A stretch of 64,000 nt of DNA from Triplophysa rosa (GCF_024868665.1 NC_079897.1:5478695-5542694); one strand, 5' to 3'. Positions 34,639 through 45,742 are shown, numbered from the stretch's first letter. Made by a program: numbers and translations. Notes: generated from the letters alone by a model not told the origin.

Positions 34639-36006
34639 CAGGGGTCTTCAACTATTCTTTTAGGGCCAGATTCCAAAAGTATCAAATAGGATGCGGGCCA
34701 GTTTTTTGCCTTATCATAATTTCTTCTGTTATTTTGTATTTCTGTTATTTATTGCATTTGGTTCCTTTTATACTGTTTTTGTTGCTGTTACTGTACTTGT
34801 AGGTAATTTATTAAAACATGCAGCGAGGTCCTCGTGTCCTGGTGGCCAGCGGTGGCTCCAGGCTTCCCGGCCAGCAGGTCCCCCGCTTTTTGCTCCTCCC
34901 CGATCCGGCGGACGGTAGCAGGCTCCGGCCCACGGCAAGCGGGGCTGACCTCTCCGCTCCCTCGCAGACAGGCAGCCACCCCACCTCAGACCCAGGACAC
35001 GGCGCGAGGTCTTTGCCCCGACCGGGCACATGCACCAGCACCACCGCCTCGGGCAGCTGCTCGCGGACATCCCTCGTCCGCGCTGCCCGAACTCTTCGGC
35101 ACCGCGATCCCCCTCAGCGGTGAGGACTCTTTGACAGCATGTCCCTCCTTCCTCCCGGGTTTCGGCACCAATGTAGCAAAGCTCAATAAAACGGTAAGGA
35201 AGGAGGCAGGAACCGGCGAACATTCAAACATCACACTCATATTTATTTAAAAAGCGATATTGTCTTTTTAATTGTATTTTATAATCCTTAATGCGTTAGT
35301 TTACCCCAAAATTGAATTGCTGTTAATTTACTCACCCACAGTCCCCAAATACTTTCAAGATGTGGGTGTCTTATGAAGCGAATCAATTGATCTTTGCAAG
35401 AAACTGAACTCTATTATCATAGATATGGCTTTTATCGCAACTTCGGGTGAAATTCCAATTGCATTTATGTGCCCAGCGCACTTAGAAGGGCAGATCCTAT
35501 GAAATGCAAGTTCTGGAGGGAGAGGAACAGCTTTTTTCATAATATAGCTGTTTAAATCATACATCATCAATGCAGTAATAAAAACAACATAGTTTATCCC
35601 TTATCTGAGACAACAGTACACGTGGTGTAGTACCCTTTCTGCAGTTACTTTCAAGGGCACAAAACGTGTTTTGGAACGCGACCTATCGCATGCGCAAAAC
35701 AACTGCCTTTGGCTGTGGATTATAACATTGTAAATAATGTTACGTTTCTTGGACAGACCGATCAGATCGCTTTATAAGTCTTCAATAGTTATGAGCCGCA
35801 GGAATTACTTTTGTATTGATTGTAGCAGCGTTTTGGACTTACAAAGATGTGACTTCTCAGGAAGTGCATTTCTTAAAGCACACCATCCTTAAAGTCTCTC
35901 CAGTTATTTAAAATGTAAAGGTTGGCCAGGTAAAGATCATCGGCGGGCCTCATTAGGCCTTCGGGCTGCATTTGGCCCGCGGGCAGCCGCCAGTTGACTA
36001 GCCCTG
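34639..36006. mobile_element. Non-autonomous hAT element inside the MITE
   Basis: Ends CAGGGGTCTTCAACTATTC and GACTAGCCCTG, with a perfect 8-bp duplication TCATACAG at 34631-34638 and 36007-36014. The interior includes a GC-rich block (34815-35225) and a fragment of another MITE (about 35285-35560, starting gttagtttaccccaaaattg). No hAT transposase is recognised. Confidence 0.85.
34815..35225. other. GC-rich block inside the hAT element
   Basis: Much richer in G+C than its AT-rich surroundings, and open in several frames on both strands, as GC-rich DNA often is. The proteins are Arg/Pro/Ser-rich without family motifs. Its right edge (ggaggcaggaaccggcgaac) resembles a phrase in the Kolobok-like element near 6080 (ggaggcgggaactggcgaac), so a shared third repeat may be embedded in both. 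Function unknown. Confidence 0.5.
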
Positions 36007-36092
36007 TCATACAGGTTTGAAATGACAAGAGGGTGAGTAATGGCAGAATTTTAGTTTAGTTTTAGTTTAATTTTGGGGTAAACTATCCCTCT

Positions 36093-37136
36093 AATGTCAT
36101 CTTTACACAGGCGAGTTAAGGCGTCTCTCTGTGGCGGATTACATTTCTGTTGCAATGCCGCATGAAAGCAGATCTAAAATATGCCGGTTCTGACCCTCCT
36201 CAGAGTCTAGTAACAAACGCTGCTCAGGATTAGTGTAAAATAAGGTGCATTAAAGCCGCTCTAAACTGCGCCATTGTCATGTCAGCAGAAAGCGAGAGAG
36301 TGAAGATGAAGACAAAAACACACAGTGACATTTGTTATAGGCTATTAATAACAACACAGATTTTTAAAATAATTCAAACACACATTTTTCCTTTAATTTC
36401 TTCATAAAATGATTTAAATGTTTGGAGTATTTTTGTTTGTGCTGTGGCTGTGTACTCGGGCAGGCTGTGGCAGTTTGAATGCATGATGTAAATTTTGAGA
36501 CTGTTTTCAGCCATTAAAATAGTTTAGATTAGTTTTTAATGGCAAATTACATTTATTTCGTTTCGTTTCTTTTTAAAGTTAATTTAGAAAAATGTTTGGA
36601 GTTTGATTGTTTGTGACTGTGTGCGCGGAATGCAGATTTTTTTATTTGAACTCATGACATGAATTGTTCAAATTCCTCCTTTAGCTCCTCTCCTTCTTAA
36701 GAAAAAAATCTTCCGATACGTGGGACACGAACACATGCAGACTTGTGTTACCACGTCTTGAACGGCTTCAAATATTAGGTTTGTCGGACATTATGCACTG
36801 CTGCGCATACCGCAGGAGTTATTTAAATATCTCTCGTGTTACTTAAGCTGATGGGTCTGCGCAACAAGTGCATTAAGTCGAACACATAATAAATCACAAA
36901 CTTAACATTACTCATATTGTGATCAGAGAGTGTGTGCTTTTCTTACAGTTTACCTCAAAACAGTCGCATCATAATAATGTAGGCCAAGTGTGCTTCGGTC
37001 CAGATCGTGTGGACAGTAGGAGTGGGGACAGTAGCACTTGTGCACAGATGCCCGGCCCTAGGAGCGTAAATGATTTTCACCGGGCTAGGATTGAAATGCA
37101 AAACTTTAGAGAGCAGAGAGAAATGCTTTAGAATTT
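36093..37136. other. No gene recognised
   Basis: AT-rich DNA; the 70-codon frame at 36919 shows no family resemblance. Confidence 0.45.
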
Positions 37137-37445
37137 TAAAGTTTTACATAATTAGTATTGCATATAGGAATTTATAGTCTGTTTAATATTTGACCTGTGT
37201 TTCTCTCTCCTTTATCTTGTGCTTTCACTGTGCGTGCGTGTCTGTGTGTTGTGTGTGTGCATGCGCGTGCTTGTCTATGTGTCCGTCCACGTGTGTGTGT
37301 CTATGTGTGTTAGTACGTGTGCATATTGTGTGTGGGTATGTCTGTCTTCTGTGTTTTCACCTTTTTTCTTGTTTTTACAGGTATATAAATTTAATTGATT
37401 TGCTCATAGTCAATATGTCTCATGTACAGCTGCTTTGTAACAATA
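37137..37445 (+). mobile_element. L2-type LINE 3' untranslated fragment
   Basis: It matches the 3' part of the L2 copy at 58460-58800: attgcatataggaatttatag, then a GT-rich tract, then cttgtttttacaggta and catgtacagctgctttgtaac. The terminal tail repeat is missing. Confidence 0.75.
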
Positions 37446-37997
37446 CGACAAATATAACAAGTGATTTTGTCGTTATATATCCAAAATGATCTAATTGAGG
37501 ACAATATTTCATACACGACATCGATCTGGTAACATTTACTGTAACACCGGAACTGTCCATTTACTTGGTCGACAGTGACTTTCTGGCTCTTTAAAACAAC
37601 TTTTGGCATCTTTCAATATGCGGTGAGGTGCCCGATAATAACAAATTTCTATGGAGTGTTTGTTAGCTAAATTCTTTTAAAATGTTGCATTTATAGCCTA
37701 ATATTGATTTCATCCTAAAGTACGCATTGTTAATATTAGTGTCAGTATTTTTATTTTGGAGTTTATATCGTTTAATTTAAGGCATTATTTTATTCGCATA
37801 TTTTTAGAACAGTGCTTTTGTGGTTATGTTCAGCATTATTTCGTATAATTTTAATTCCTGTGTAAATGCATTTATGCCGCTTTAGAGCCGCATTAACGGT
37901 TCGTGTAAATACACATTTATGCCGCTTCAGATTCAGTTTCTGTGCCGCCTTTGCTGTGTAAAGAGGCCATAAGTAGTTTTTGAGCTATGACATGACT

Positions 37998-38090
37998 CAG
38001 ATGGCACAATCTCTGGTCTGGCTCTCGGTCCCGTAATAGATTTACACCCATGTCATTCAACACGTATTCTTTCTTCTGATTGTAGCAGGG
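37998..38090 (-). pseudogene. Decayed transglutaminase exon (second copy)
   Basis: The minus strand reads QKKEYVLNDMGV, nearly the same as QKKAYVLNDMSV of the exon at 28874-28992. One added base in GTGTAAATC then shifts the frame; the DNA still matches (CTATTACGGG, GAGCCAGA) before it degrades. No splice borders survive. It is a remnant of a duplicated transglutaminase gene or exon, 9 kb from the better copy. Confidence 0.7.
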
Positions 38091-38235
38091 CACCAAATTA
38101 GTAGTGTCTACGCTACCCAAATTTAATGGGGAAAGCTACCCAAATTTACAGTTTTTTTACAATTGCTAGTACACATTTCTCCATACTTTGGTGACTTTTG
38201 CGAAACTCTTCACAAAGCTCTCCTAACAAACTTTC

Positions 38236-38832
38236 TGTCACGCTCGGAAGAACTGGACTCAAGGGCAGATTCAAATCAAAATAATTTAATAAGTCAGCAA
38301 GGCAAGACTCGATAAACAATATTACAGAGCAGAGTTCCGACAATCCCAAGGGTGAGGCAGAGGCAGGGTCAAACAGGCGTGTGGTCAGTAGAGGGGCGTA
38401 CAGTGTCCAAAGGGAAATCCAGAGAGTAGTCAGACGGGCGAGGGTCGATCGAGATGCAAACAGGATCCAGAGGGAAAAGGCAAGCTCGTAATCCCAACCG
38501 GTGAAGAAGACTAACAGGAGGGTCCAGTACCGCACAGCAGGTCAGTCCCGGGAACAAAACTCCAAACAAATACACTCAAGGTAACTATGACTAGAAGAAA
38601 ACAAGATTAGCATATACCGAAGGTAGCAAGAGCGGGGTAAACCATACAACGCAACAGCAACGAAGGAAAGAAAAGAGAGGAATATAAAGGGGAGAGTTGA
38701 CGAGTAGAGATAAGAGACAGGTGTGCGCTGCGGAGCCGCTCGGCTGATTGCCAAACCGCGTCAGCTGCGCAACAGAGAGTAGTGATGAGGAAAAGTGAGA
38801 GTGAAAAGGAAAATCAAACCCGGGACCTGACA
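38236..38832 (-). repeat. 3' LTR of the gypsy element
   Basis: Minus strand starts TGTCAGGTCCCGGG at 38832 and ends GAGCGTGACA at 38236 (TGTCA/TGACA ends). Nearly identical to 43414-44009. Confidence 0.95.
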
Positions 38833-39925
38833 GTACCCCCGCCTCCAGAAGCGCCTCCCAGCGCGCTTGAGGAAGAGGGATGGTTGCGGTGGAAGATGTC
38901 AATGAGGGAGCGGTCCAGAATGTCCCGGGCCGGAACCCAGCTCCTCTCCTCAGGACCATAGCCTTCCCAGTGCACTAAGTACTGGAATCCCCGGCCACGG
39001 CGTCTAGACTCCAAAATCCGCTTGACCTTAAAAGCAGGGGCACCTTCAATGATCAAGGGTGGGGGTGGGAGAGTAGGGGAGGAAACAGAGGGGGTGTGGG
39101 GGGAACATAGAACAGGTTTGACTCTAGAGACATGAAAGACAGGGTGGACACGACAGAAGGGATTGGGCAATCGAAGCTGGACTGCCACCGGGCTGACAAC
39201 CTTGACGATGGGGAACGGTCCAATGAACCTGGGTGCCAATTTTAGATTTAGATTTTAGATTTAGATTCAACTTTATTGTCATTGCACATGTACAAGTACA
39301 AGGCAACGAAATGTGACCTCTGCATTTAACCCATCCAGAGAGTAGTGAACACACGCACAGCAAGTGGTGAACACACGTACCCCTGGAGCAGTGGGCAGCT
39401 ATCACTGCAGCGCCCGGGGAGCAAGTAGGGGTAAGGTGCCTTGCTCAAGGGCACCTCAGTTGTTACCCGCCGGCCCTGGGAATCGAACCGGCAACCTTCT
39501 GGTCATGAGTCCGACTCTCTAACCATTAGGCCACAACTGCGGGCCGGGACCCGCAAAGGGAGGTCCTTGGTAGAAAGCCAAACTCGTTGCCCACATACGT
39601 AACTAGGCGCCTTCCGGCGGTGACGGTCGGCGGTGCGCTTGGTACGGTCCTGGGACCGGACTAGCGCTTCCCTGGCCCTTTTCCAGGTGCGCCGACAGCG
39701 CTGGATGAAAGCTTGGACCGAGGGAACCGCAGCTTCGACAGCCTGGGAAGGAAACACAGGGGGTTGGTAACCTAGACAACACATGAATGGAGACAGCCCG
39801 GTCGTAGATACTGGCAAGGAGTTGTAAACATACTCAACCCAGGTCAGCTGCTGGCTCCAGGTGAAAGGATTGTGGGAAGCCATGCATCGGAGCATCCTAC
39901 CCAGGTCCTGGTTGGCGCGCTCGGA
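38814..39925 (-). pseudogene. Gypsy integrase C-terminus and chromodomain
   Basis: After the stop at 39926 the frame continues with SERANQDLGRML (third catalytic Glu), YVYNSLPVSTTGLSPFMC and the basic linker up to KDLPLRVPA, where the SINE interrupts. Past the SINE it resumes [22 protein letters not shown], and a chromodomain [20 protein letters not shown] followed by IDIFHR. Chromodomains in these integrases bind histone marks and steer insertion. The reading frame is lost in the SINE. Confidence 0.9.
39238..39543 (-). mobile_element. tRNA-derived SINE inserted in the gypsy integrase
   Basis: Read on the minus strand: a tRNA-like head with an A box (TGGCCTAATGG) and a B box (GGTTCGATTCC) at about 39540-39475. 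Then the conserved fish SINE core GGTGCCCTTGAGCAAGGCACC, and a 3' tail ending in ATAAAGTTGAATCTAAATC repeats. The tail resembles a LINE 3' end used for retrotransposition. The head-core-tail order fits the V-SINE type; the exact family is uncertain. It interrupts the codons between LPLRVP and APRFIG. Confidence 0.9.
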
Positions 39926-42140
39926 CTACCCATTGGTTTGTGGGTGGAATCCGGATGACAGACTGGCTGAAGCGCCAATCTGGCGACAGAATTCCCTCCA
40001 AAATTGGGAGGCAAATTGGGGACCCCTGTCCGAAACCACATCCTCGGGGAGAACGTGGATGCGGAAGACCTGGTCCACCAAAACCCGGGCCGTCTCCTTG
40101 GCCGAGGGAAGTTTGGGGAGGCCGATGAAATGGGCCGCTTTAGAGAAGCAGTCCACCACGGTCAAGATCACCGTATTGCCACCGGACTGAGGGAGACCAA
40201 CCACAAAGTCCAGGGCAATATGGGACCAAGGGCTGGAGGGAACAGGTAGGGGTCGTAACGAACCAACGGGCAGCGCATTAGAAGATTTATTCTGCGCACA
40301 GACCGGACACGCCCCCACGAACCGGTGGATGTCCTCCTTCATGGCTGGCCACCAAAACCGCTCGCGGAAGTCGGCCAGCGATCTCCTAACACCCGGATGG
40401 CAGGTGAGTCTGGAAGAATGGCCCCACTGAAGGACCGCTGTGCGGGCCGACTCAGGAACAAAGAGGAGACCCGATGGGCATCCTCGAGGCGCCTCTACTC
40501 CGACCAGAGCTCTCCTGACACGTTGCTCGATTCCCCAAGTAATCGCCCCCACCACCCGACCCTCAGGGAGGATAGTGTCGGGGGGAGAGGGCGGATCATT
40601 AGCCGGGGCAAGGCATCGAGACAGCGCATCGGGTTTGCCATTTTTGGAGCCTGGCCGGTAAGACAGGGTGAAATCGAAGCGCCCAAAGAAAAGTGCCCAA
40701 CGAGCCTGCCTGGCATTCAGTCGTTTGGCAGACCGAATGTACTCCAAGTTCCTGTGGTCGGTCCACACGATGATAGGAACGGTAGCCCCCTCCAGCCAGT
40801 GACGCCACTCTCCCAGAGCCAACCGCACTGCCAACAGCTCCCGGTTGCCGACATCGTAGTTTCGTTCTGCGAGGGACAAATGGTGAGAGAAATACGCACA
40901 AGGATGTAATTTTAGATTGTGCGAAAAAACTTGGGAAAGGACCGCTCCGACCCCAACCTCAGAAGCATCAACCTCCACCACGAACTGACGAGTGGGATCA
41001 GGGGTGACCAGAATAGGTGCGGTGACAAACCTGTTCTTAAGTTCGTCAAACGCAACCTGAGCCGCCGATGACCACTCAAATCTGTTCCTAGTGGAGGTCA
41101 ATGCCGAGAGGGGGGCCGCCACCTGCCCAAAGTTCCTGATGTAGCGCCGATAAAAATTGGCGAAACCCAGGAACTGTTGGACCCCTTTCCGGGAGGCAGG
41201 TGCCGGCCAGTCAGAGACGGCCCTTACCTTCGCAGGATCAATGCGAACTCCCTCATCCGAGATGATGTGACCCAGGAACGAAACTGACCGGGCATGAAAC
41301 TCGCACTTCTCCAGCTTGACGTATAGCTGGTTCTCAAGCAGCCGTTGGAGCACTTGCTTGACATGACGGACATGCATCTGGAGGGAAGAAGAGAATATAA
41401 GAATATCATCCAGATACACAAAGGCGAACCTGTCGATCATGTCACGAAGAACATCATTAACAAGTGCTTGGAAAACAGCTGGAGCATTGGATAACCCAAA
41501 GGGAAGAACTAAATACTCAAAATGCCCGGTGGGGGTGTTAAAGGCTGTTTTCCATTCGTCCCCCTCTCTAATCTGGACCAGGTGATAAGCGTTGCGAAGA
41601 TCCAATTTTGTGAAGAACCTCTCTCCCTGCAGGAGTTCAAAGGCTGAGGACATAAGGGGTAATGGATACCGGTTCTTAACCGTTATGTCATTCAGGCCTC
41701 TGTAGTCAATGCAGGGGCGAAGCGAGCCATCCTTCTTCACAAAGAAGAATCCCGCCCCAGCCGGAGATGAGGAGGAACGAATGATACCGGCTGTGAGAGA
41801 CTCGTTCAAATATTTCTCCATGGCTGATCGTTCAGGACGAGCCAAGGAGAAAAGCCGTCCGCGAGGTGGAGAAGAGCCGGGGAGAAGGTCTATGGCACAG
41901 TCATAGGGTCGGTGTGGGGGAAGAGAAGAGGCCCGGGATTTGCTGAAGACCGCTCTCAACTCATGATACTCCACAGGAACCCGGGACAGATCAACCTTTT
42001 CCACCTGCAACAGAGAAAAGGAGGAGAGGGGGGAACAAGCAGAGACAAGACAATGGGCATGACAATATAGGCTCCACCCCGATAGCGAGCTATTAGTCTA
42101 ATTGATGGACGGGTTATGGCGAGAGAGCCAGGGATGACCA
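39926..42140 (-). pseudogene. Gypsy pol: reverse transcriptase, RNase H, integrase core
   Basis: The main frame (42010-39926, 694 codons) shows [15 protein letters not shown] (about residue 133), LPFGLSNAP (169) and the catalytic YLDD (199-202). RNase H acidic residues follow in VDAS (348), REL (391) and TDHR (418). The integrase zinc head has H531, H538, C568 and C571; the catalytic core has D601 (ALDFV) and D661 (VSDRG). A TAG at 39926-39928 stops the frame after FHPQTNG, just before the third catalytic Glu. Upstream codons continue to about 42140 but contain a TAG at 42098-42100. Otherwise the domains look intact. Confidence 0.95.
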
Positions 42141-42164
42141 AAGACTATGGGAGCTTCCGGAGAC

Positions 42165-42545
42165 TTAAAAATAAAAAAACTCTAGTTCCTCCTTGTGATT
42201 ACCTGACGTGACCACGCTTAAGGGAGCGGTGAGAGCAGACACAGTTTGCAAGATACTGCCGTCAAGGGCACGGACGGTGATGGGCGGATGAAGCTGCCGA
42301 GTGGGAAGCCCTCTTACGCGGGCCCAGGTCTTGTCCACGAAATTGCCCTCCGCTCCAGAGTCCAGCAGCGCCGACTCATTGAAAGAAGAACCACTAAAAC
42401 TGAGGGTCACCGGAAGGAGAGTGCGAGAACAACGGGTGGGGGAGACTGAAGTACCGCTCGCCAGGATTCCCCTGACTACCGACGAGCGTTGGCTTTTAAA
42501 GGGCAAGCGGAAGCCTGGTGATCTTGACCGCCACAGTAGAGGCAC
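42165..42545 (-). pseudogene. Gypsy aspartic protease
   Basis: The frame holds ALLDSGAEGNFVDKTWA, with the DSGA active site, and ends ELEFFYF with a stop. It overlaps the 3' end of gag by about 70 bases in another frame, so protease-pol expression would need ribosomal frameshifting. A run of seven A at 42173-42179 (T on the coding strand) explains the end: with one base fewer the reading passes into KSPEAPIVFGHPWLS, the normal next segment. So one inserted base breaks protease from RT. Confidence 0.85.
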
Positions 42546-43396
42546 AAACCCTCATTAAGGCGCCGAAGCTTCTCTTTAGCCGGAAGGCGTAATCTGCCTA
42601 GCTGCATGGGTTGGGAGACATCGGTGGAAGCAGTCACGGTGGCTTTGAGAGACGGCTTGAGAGATGAATGCAGGTCTAGAGGTCTGGCAGTGGCCTTAAC
42701 CCGGCGGTGTAATTCCATTCTGGCATCTAGCCGAATAGCCAAGGCTATCAGATCATCCAAACGCTCCGGAGGATCGCGAGCATACATCTCGTCCTTCACG
42801 TCACTAGCCAACCCCTCAAGAAAACGTGCTGAAAGTGCCTCAAGATTCCATTGACTGGTCGCCGCGAGCGTGCGAAATTCGATCGCGTAGTCTGCTACGG
42901 AGCGATGCCCCTGCCGGAGAGCTGCTAAAAGTCTAGAGGCCTCCTTCCCAAACACAGAGCGGTCAAACACCTTTACCATCTCCTCCTTGAAGTCCTCAAA
43001 ATTGAATGAGAAATTGGACTGTGCTGCCCACCATGCCGCACCCCAATCACGGGCACGACCCGTCAGTAGTGAGATGACGAATGCCACTTTAGCTCTCTGT
43101 GAAGCGTATGTGGATGGCTGAAGGGAGAACACAACTTCGCATTGAATAATGAAAGCTCGGCAAAGAGTGGGCTCACCGTCATACGGAAGAGGATTGTTTA
43201 TGCGGGGTTCATGCACACGCTCCGAGCTGGCAGCCCGGGACTCAGACAACTGAAAGTGCTCCAGCCGGTTCGTGAGATTGGCTACCTGGGCGGTTAATGC
43301 CTCGACAGTCTGCTGGGTGGCAATCAAACCCTCCTGGTGATGGCCCAACAAAACCCCTTGCCTCTCCAGTGCCGAACGTAGTGGGGATGAGTCCAT
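42476..43396 (-). CDS. Gypsy Gag, apparently complete
   Basis: 306 codons from an ATG only 17 bases inside the 5' LTR edge. The N-terminal coiled-coil-like stretch (TVEALTAQVANLTNRLEHF) is followed by a capsid-like region (PYDGEP, FVISLLTGRARDWGAAWW, VADYAIEFRTLA) and one CCHC zinc knuckle (CLYCGGQDHQASACP). It would form the particle shell and bind the RNA. No lesion is seen in this frame. Confidence 0.9.
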   Translation of the reverse strand: MDSSPLRSALERQGVLLGHHQEGLIATQQTVEALTAQVANLTNRLEHFQLSESRAASSERVHEPRINNPLPYDGEPTLCRAFIIQCEVVFSLQPSTYASQRAKVAFVISLLTGRARDWGAAWWAAQSNFSFNFEDFKEEMVKVFDRSVFGKEASRLLAALRQGHRSVADYAIEFRTLAATSQWNLEALSARFLEGLASDVKDEMYARDPPERLDDLIALAIRLDARMELHRRVKATARPLDLHSSLKPSLKATVTASTDVSQPMQLGRLRLPAKEKLRRLNEGLCLYCGGQDHQASACPLKANARR

Positions 43397-43413
43397 AGCT
43401 GGCTGTTGCGTTC

Positions 43414-44009
43414 TGTCACGCTCGGAAGAACTGGACTCAAGGGCAGATTCAAATCAAAAGAATTTAATAAGTCAGCAAGGCAAGACTCAATAAACAATAT
43501 TACGGAGCAGAGTTCCGACAATCCCAAAGGTGAGGAAGAGGCAGGGTCAAACAGGCATGTGGTCAGTAGAGGGGCGTACAGTGTCCAAAGGGAAATCCAG
43601 AGAGTAGTCAGACGGGCGAGGGTCGATCGAGGTGCAAACAGGATCCAGAGGGAAAAGGCAAGCTCGTAATCCCAGCCGGTGAAGACTAACAGGAGGGTCC
43701 AGTACCGCACAGCAGGTCAGTCCCAGGAACAAAACTCCAAACAAAAACACTCAAGGTAACTATGACTAGAAGAAAACAAGATTAGTATATACCGAAGGTA
43801 GCAAGAGCGGGGTAAACCATACAACGCAACAGCAACGAAGGAAAGAAAAGAGAGGAATATAAAGGGGAGAGTTGACGAGTAGAGATAAGAGACAGGTGTG
43901 CGCTGCTGAGCCGCTCTGCTGATTGCCAAACCGCGTCAGCTGCGCAACAGAGAGTAGTGATGAGGAAAAGTGAGACAGTGAAAAGGAAAATCAAACCCGG
44001 GACCTGACA
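43414..44009 (-). repeat. 5' LTR of the gypsy element
   Basis: Minus strand starts TGTCAGGTCCCGGG at 44009 and ends GAGCGTGACA at 43414. The leader up to the gag ATG is unusually short (17 bases, GAACGCAACAGCC...), so the primer-binding site must lie there or the leader is reduced. Confidence 0.9.
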
Positions 44010-44371
44010 CTTTCATCTTGGCACAGCAGTTAATTTCACATTCAAAATTCACTAAAACTATCAAAACACTTCATTCATGTCTCAAATCAGGTTATTCTTT
44101 CATAACACTAGCAAAGGTTCTCAATCAACAAACACACTTGGTCATCTATAAAACAATGACCTAAAAAACACTAACAACAGGTAGCATTACGGTAAACACT
44201 GATTTTTCTGTAAAAGAAAACCACCTTTCTACTGTTTACTGCATTATATGTTACAGTAATCAGACACGATGCTGTATGTTTTGCTGTATGCTGTATGTAT
44301 GCTGTATTTGTTTTCAGAAGTTATTGCCAAATACAAAAATTCACACCATCCACAGATCTATGGTAGGAATG

Positions 44372-45742
44372 CTAGTCAACTCGATTCTCTGCATTTGGCC
44401 ACAGATTCTCATCCACATCACATCGTATGTCATCCAGGGCAATACACCTAGGAGAGAATCTTTTGGCATGCCTGATCCATCCCTGGCAATCTTCTGCTGA
44501 GATGTCCAGGCATCCCGCATTCATTGCGTCCAGAAGGGACATTTGATCATGGGGATGGTGGTCATAAACCTTCCACCTCCATGAGGAAAATAATTCCTCT
44601 ATGGGGTTGAGGAATGGAGAATAAGGTGGGAGGAAAAGTGACACCATCCTGGGATGGGCTGCAAACCACTCTGTGACTGCACGAGAGTGGTGAAATGCCA
44701 CATTGTCCCATACAACTATAAATGTTGGCTGATTTCTCCTCACTGCATCCCTTTCCTCACCTACCACAACCCTTCCATAGAGGTCATCCAGGAATGAAAG
44801 AAGGTGCTCAGTGTTGTATGGCCCAATTAGCGGTTTGTGTAACAGCAGTCCATTAGTCGCCTCCGTGTTTTGGCTAAGTTGAAACCAGCCTCAACCACAA
44901 AGATGAAAACGTGTGGGGTTTGCCTGCTTTCAATCTCCAAGACTCTCTAAATTACGTAACCCAGAAGGCAACAGAAGAGTAAGTATATTACAGTACAGTA
45001 ATATACAGTATATTACACCTAAAACATGTCTTTGGGTGCATTTAAAAAAACTTCTGTATTTTATGGTCATTTTACCTGGACATATTGGTACCTGAGTTGC
45101 TTGACTCGGTCAGAGTTCCTCTCAAAAGGCACAGAGTACAACTGCTTCATCCTGACCTGATGTTTTTTCAGGACTCTTGAAATAGTTGTTATGCTGATAC
45201 TGTGAATATTTGCAAATGTGATGTCATCTGCTAACACACAGTCTCGAATTTCTGTGAGTTTGATGGCATTGTTTCTAATGACCATGTCAACGATTGCCAT
45301 TTCCTGTACATCAGTGAGCATCTTACCTCTCCCACCATTGGGAGGTAACCGTTGGGTCCTACAGTAAGCAGAAATGCATAAACAATTACACACAAGTAGG
45401 TTTGGAAAAGATGCTCTCGCAGAATACAACTTACCTGTTGGTTTGCCGGAAAACTCTAACAATAGATGCCACTGTTGAGCGTTGAAGATTTGGCTGTACT
45501 CTCAGACCAGTCTCTCTCATTGAAAGACCATGATTTATTACATGACCAATTATAGTTGCCCTGATCTCATTTGAGACCACAGCTCTTGACCTTCCTCTTA
45601 TTCTTCTTATTCTTGACCTTGACCTTCCTCTTATTCTTCTTATTCTTCTAACACCACACATACGTATTCCTCTTCCTCTTTCAACCACTTCTCTATGTCT
45701 GGCTTGGTCCATGTTTATGTTACAATCCAAATGATTCCTCAT
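44372..45742 (-). pseudogene. Tc1/IS630-type transposase
   Basis: In order on the minus strand: 45742-45431 has a basic RIRRIRGRSR repeat then a helix-turn-helix (GLSMRETGLRVQPN, TVASIVRVF). 45462-45067 has the second DNA-binding part (PPNGGRGKMLTDVQEMAIVDMV, ISRVLKKHQVRMKQLYSVPFERNSDRVKQLRYQYVQ). The catalytic domain follows to 44372, with VVWDNVAFHHS (second Asp) and PYSPFLNPIEELFSSWRWK (Glu). At about 44890 the first catalytic box reads FVVEAGFNL, so the expected Asp is Val. Frame breaks lie near 45450, 45060 and 44820. Cut-and-paste activity is lost. Confidence 0.85.

Larger units (their letters stand above)
34391..36092. mobile_element. Palindromic MITE, split by a hAT element
   Basis: Left end AGTGTAGTTCACCCCCAAAA after TTAA; right end, complemented, AGAGGGATAGTTTACCCCAAAA. 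Both arms then contain tactcaccctcttgtcatttcaaac. The inner parts also pair: ggaagatattttgaagaa against ttcttcaaaatatattct, and ccctattcacttc against gaatgggg. Net length without the insertion is about 330 bp. The 34639-36006 element sits in the right arm. Confidence 0.8.
38236..44009 (-). mobile_element. Ty3/gypsy chromovirus-type retrotransposon, nearly complete
   Basis: Two about 596-bp LTRs bracket gag, protease, RT, RNase H, integrase and chromodomain in that order on the minus strand. A 5-bp duplication CTTTC flanks the element (38231-38235 and 44010-44014). A polypurine tract (GGAGGCGGGGG) precedes the 3' LTR. By eye the LTRs differ by about 13 substitutions and two short indels, about 2%, so the insertion is fairly young. 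Lesions: one frameshift, two nonsense codons, one SINE insertion. Confidence 0.95.

Noticed and set aside
34768..35250. Several overlapping open frames on both strands (up to 151 codons)
   Set aside because: They coincide with a GC-rich block where stops are rare; encoded proteins are Arg/Pro/Ser-rich with no family motif, so coding is not supported.
39470..39543. tRNA-like sequence with A and B boxes
   Set aside because: It is the head of a SINE with the conserved core and tail following, not a free tRNA gene; no cloverleaf-bounded 3' end is present.
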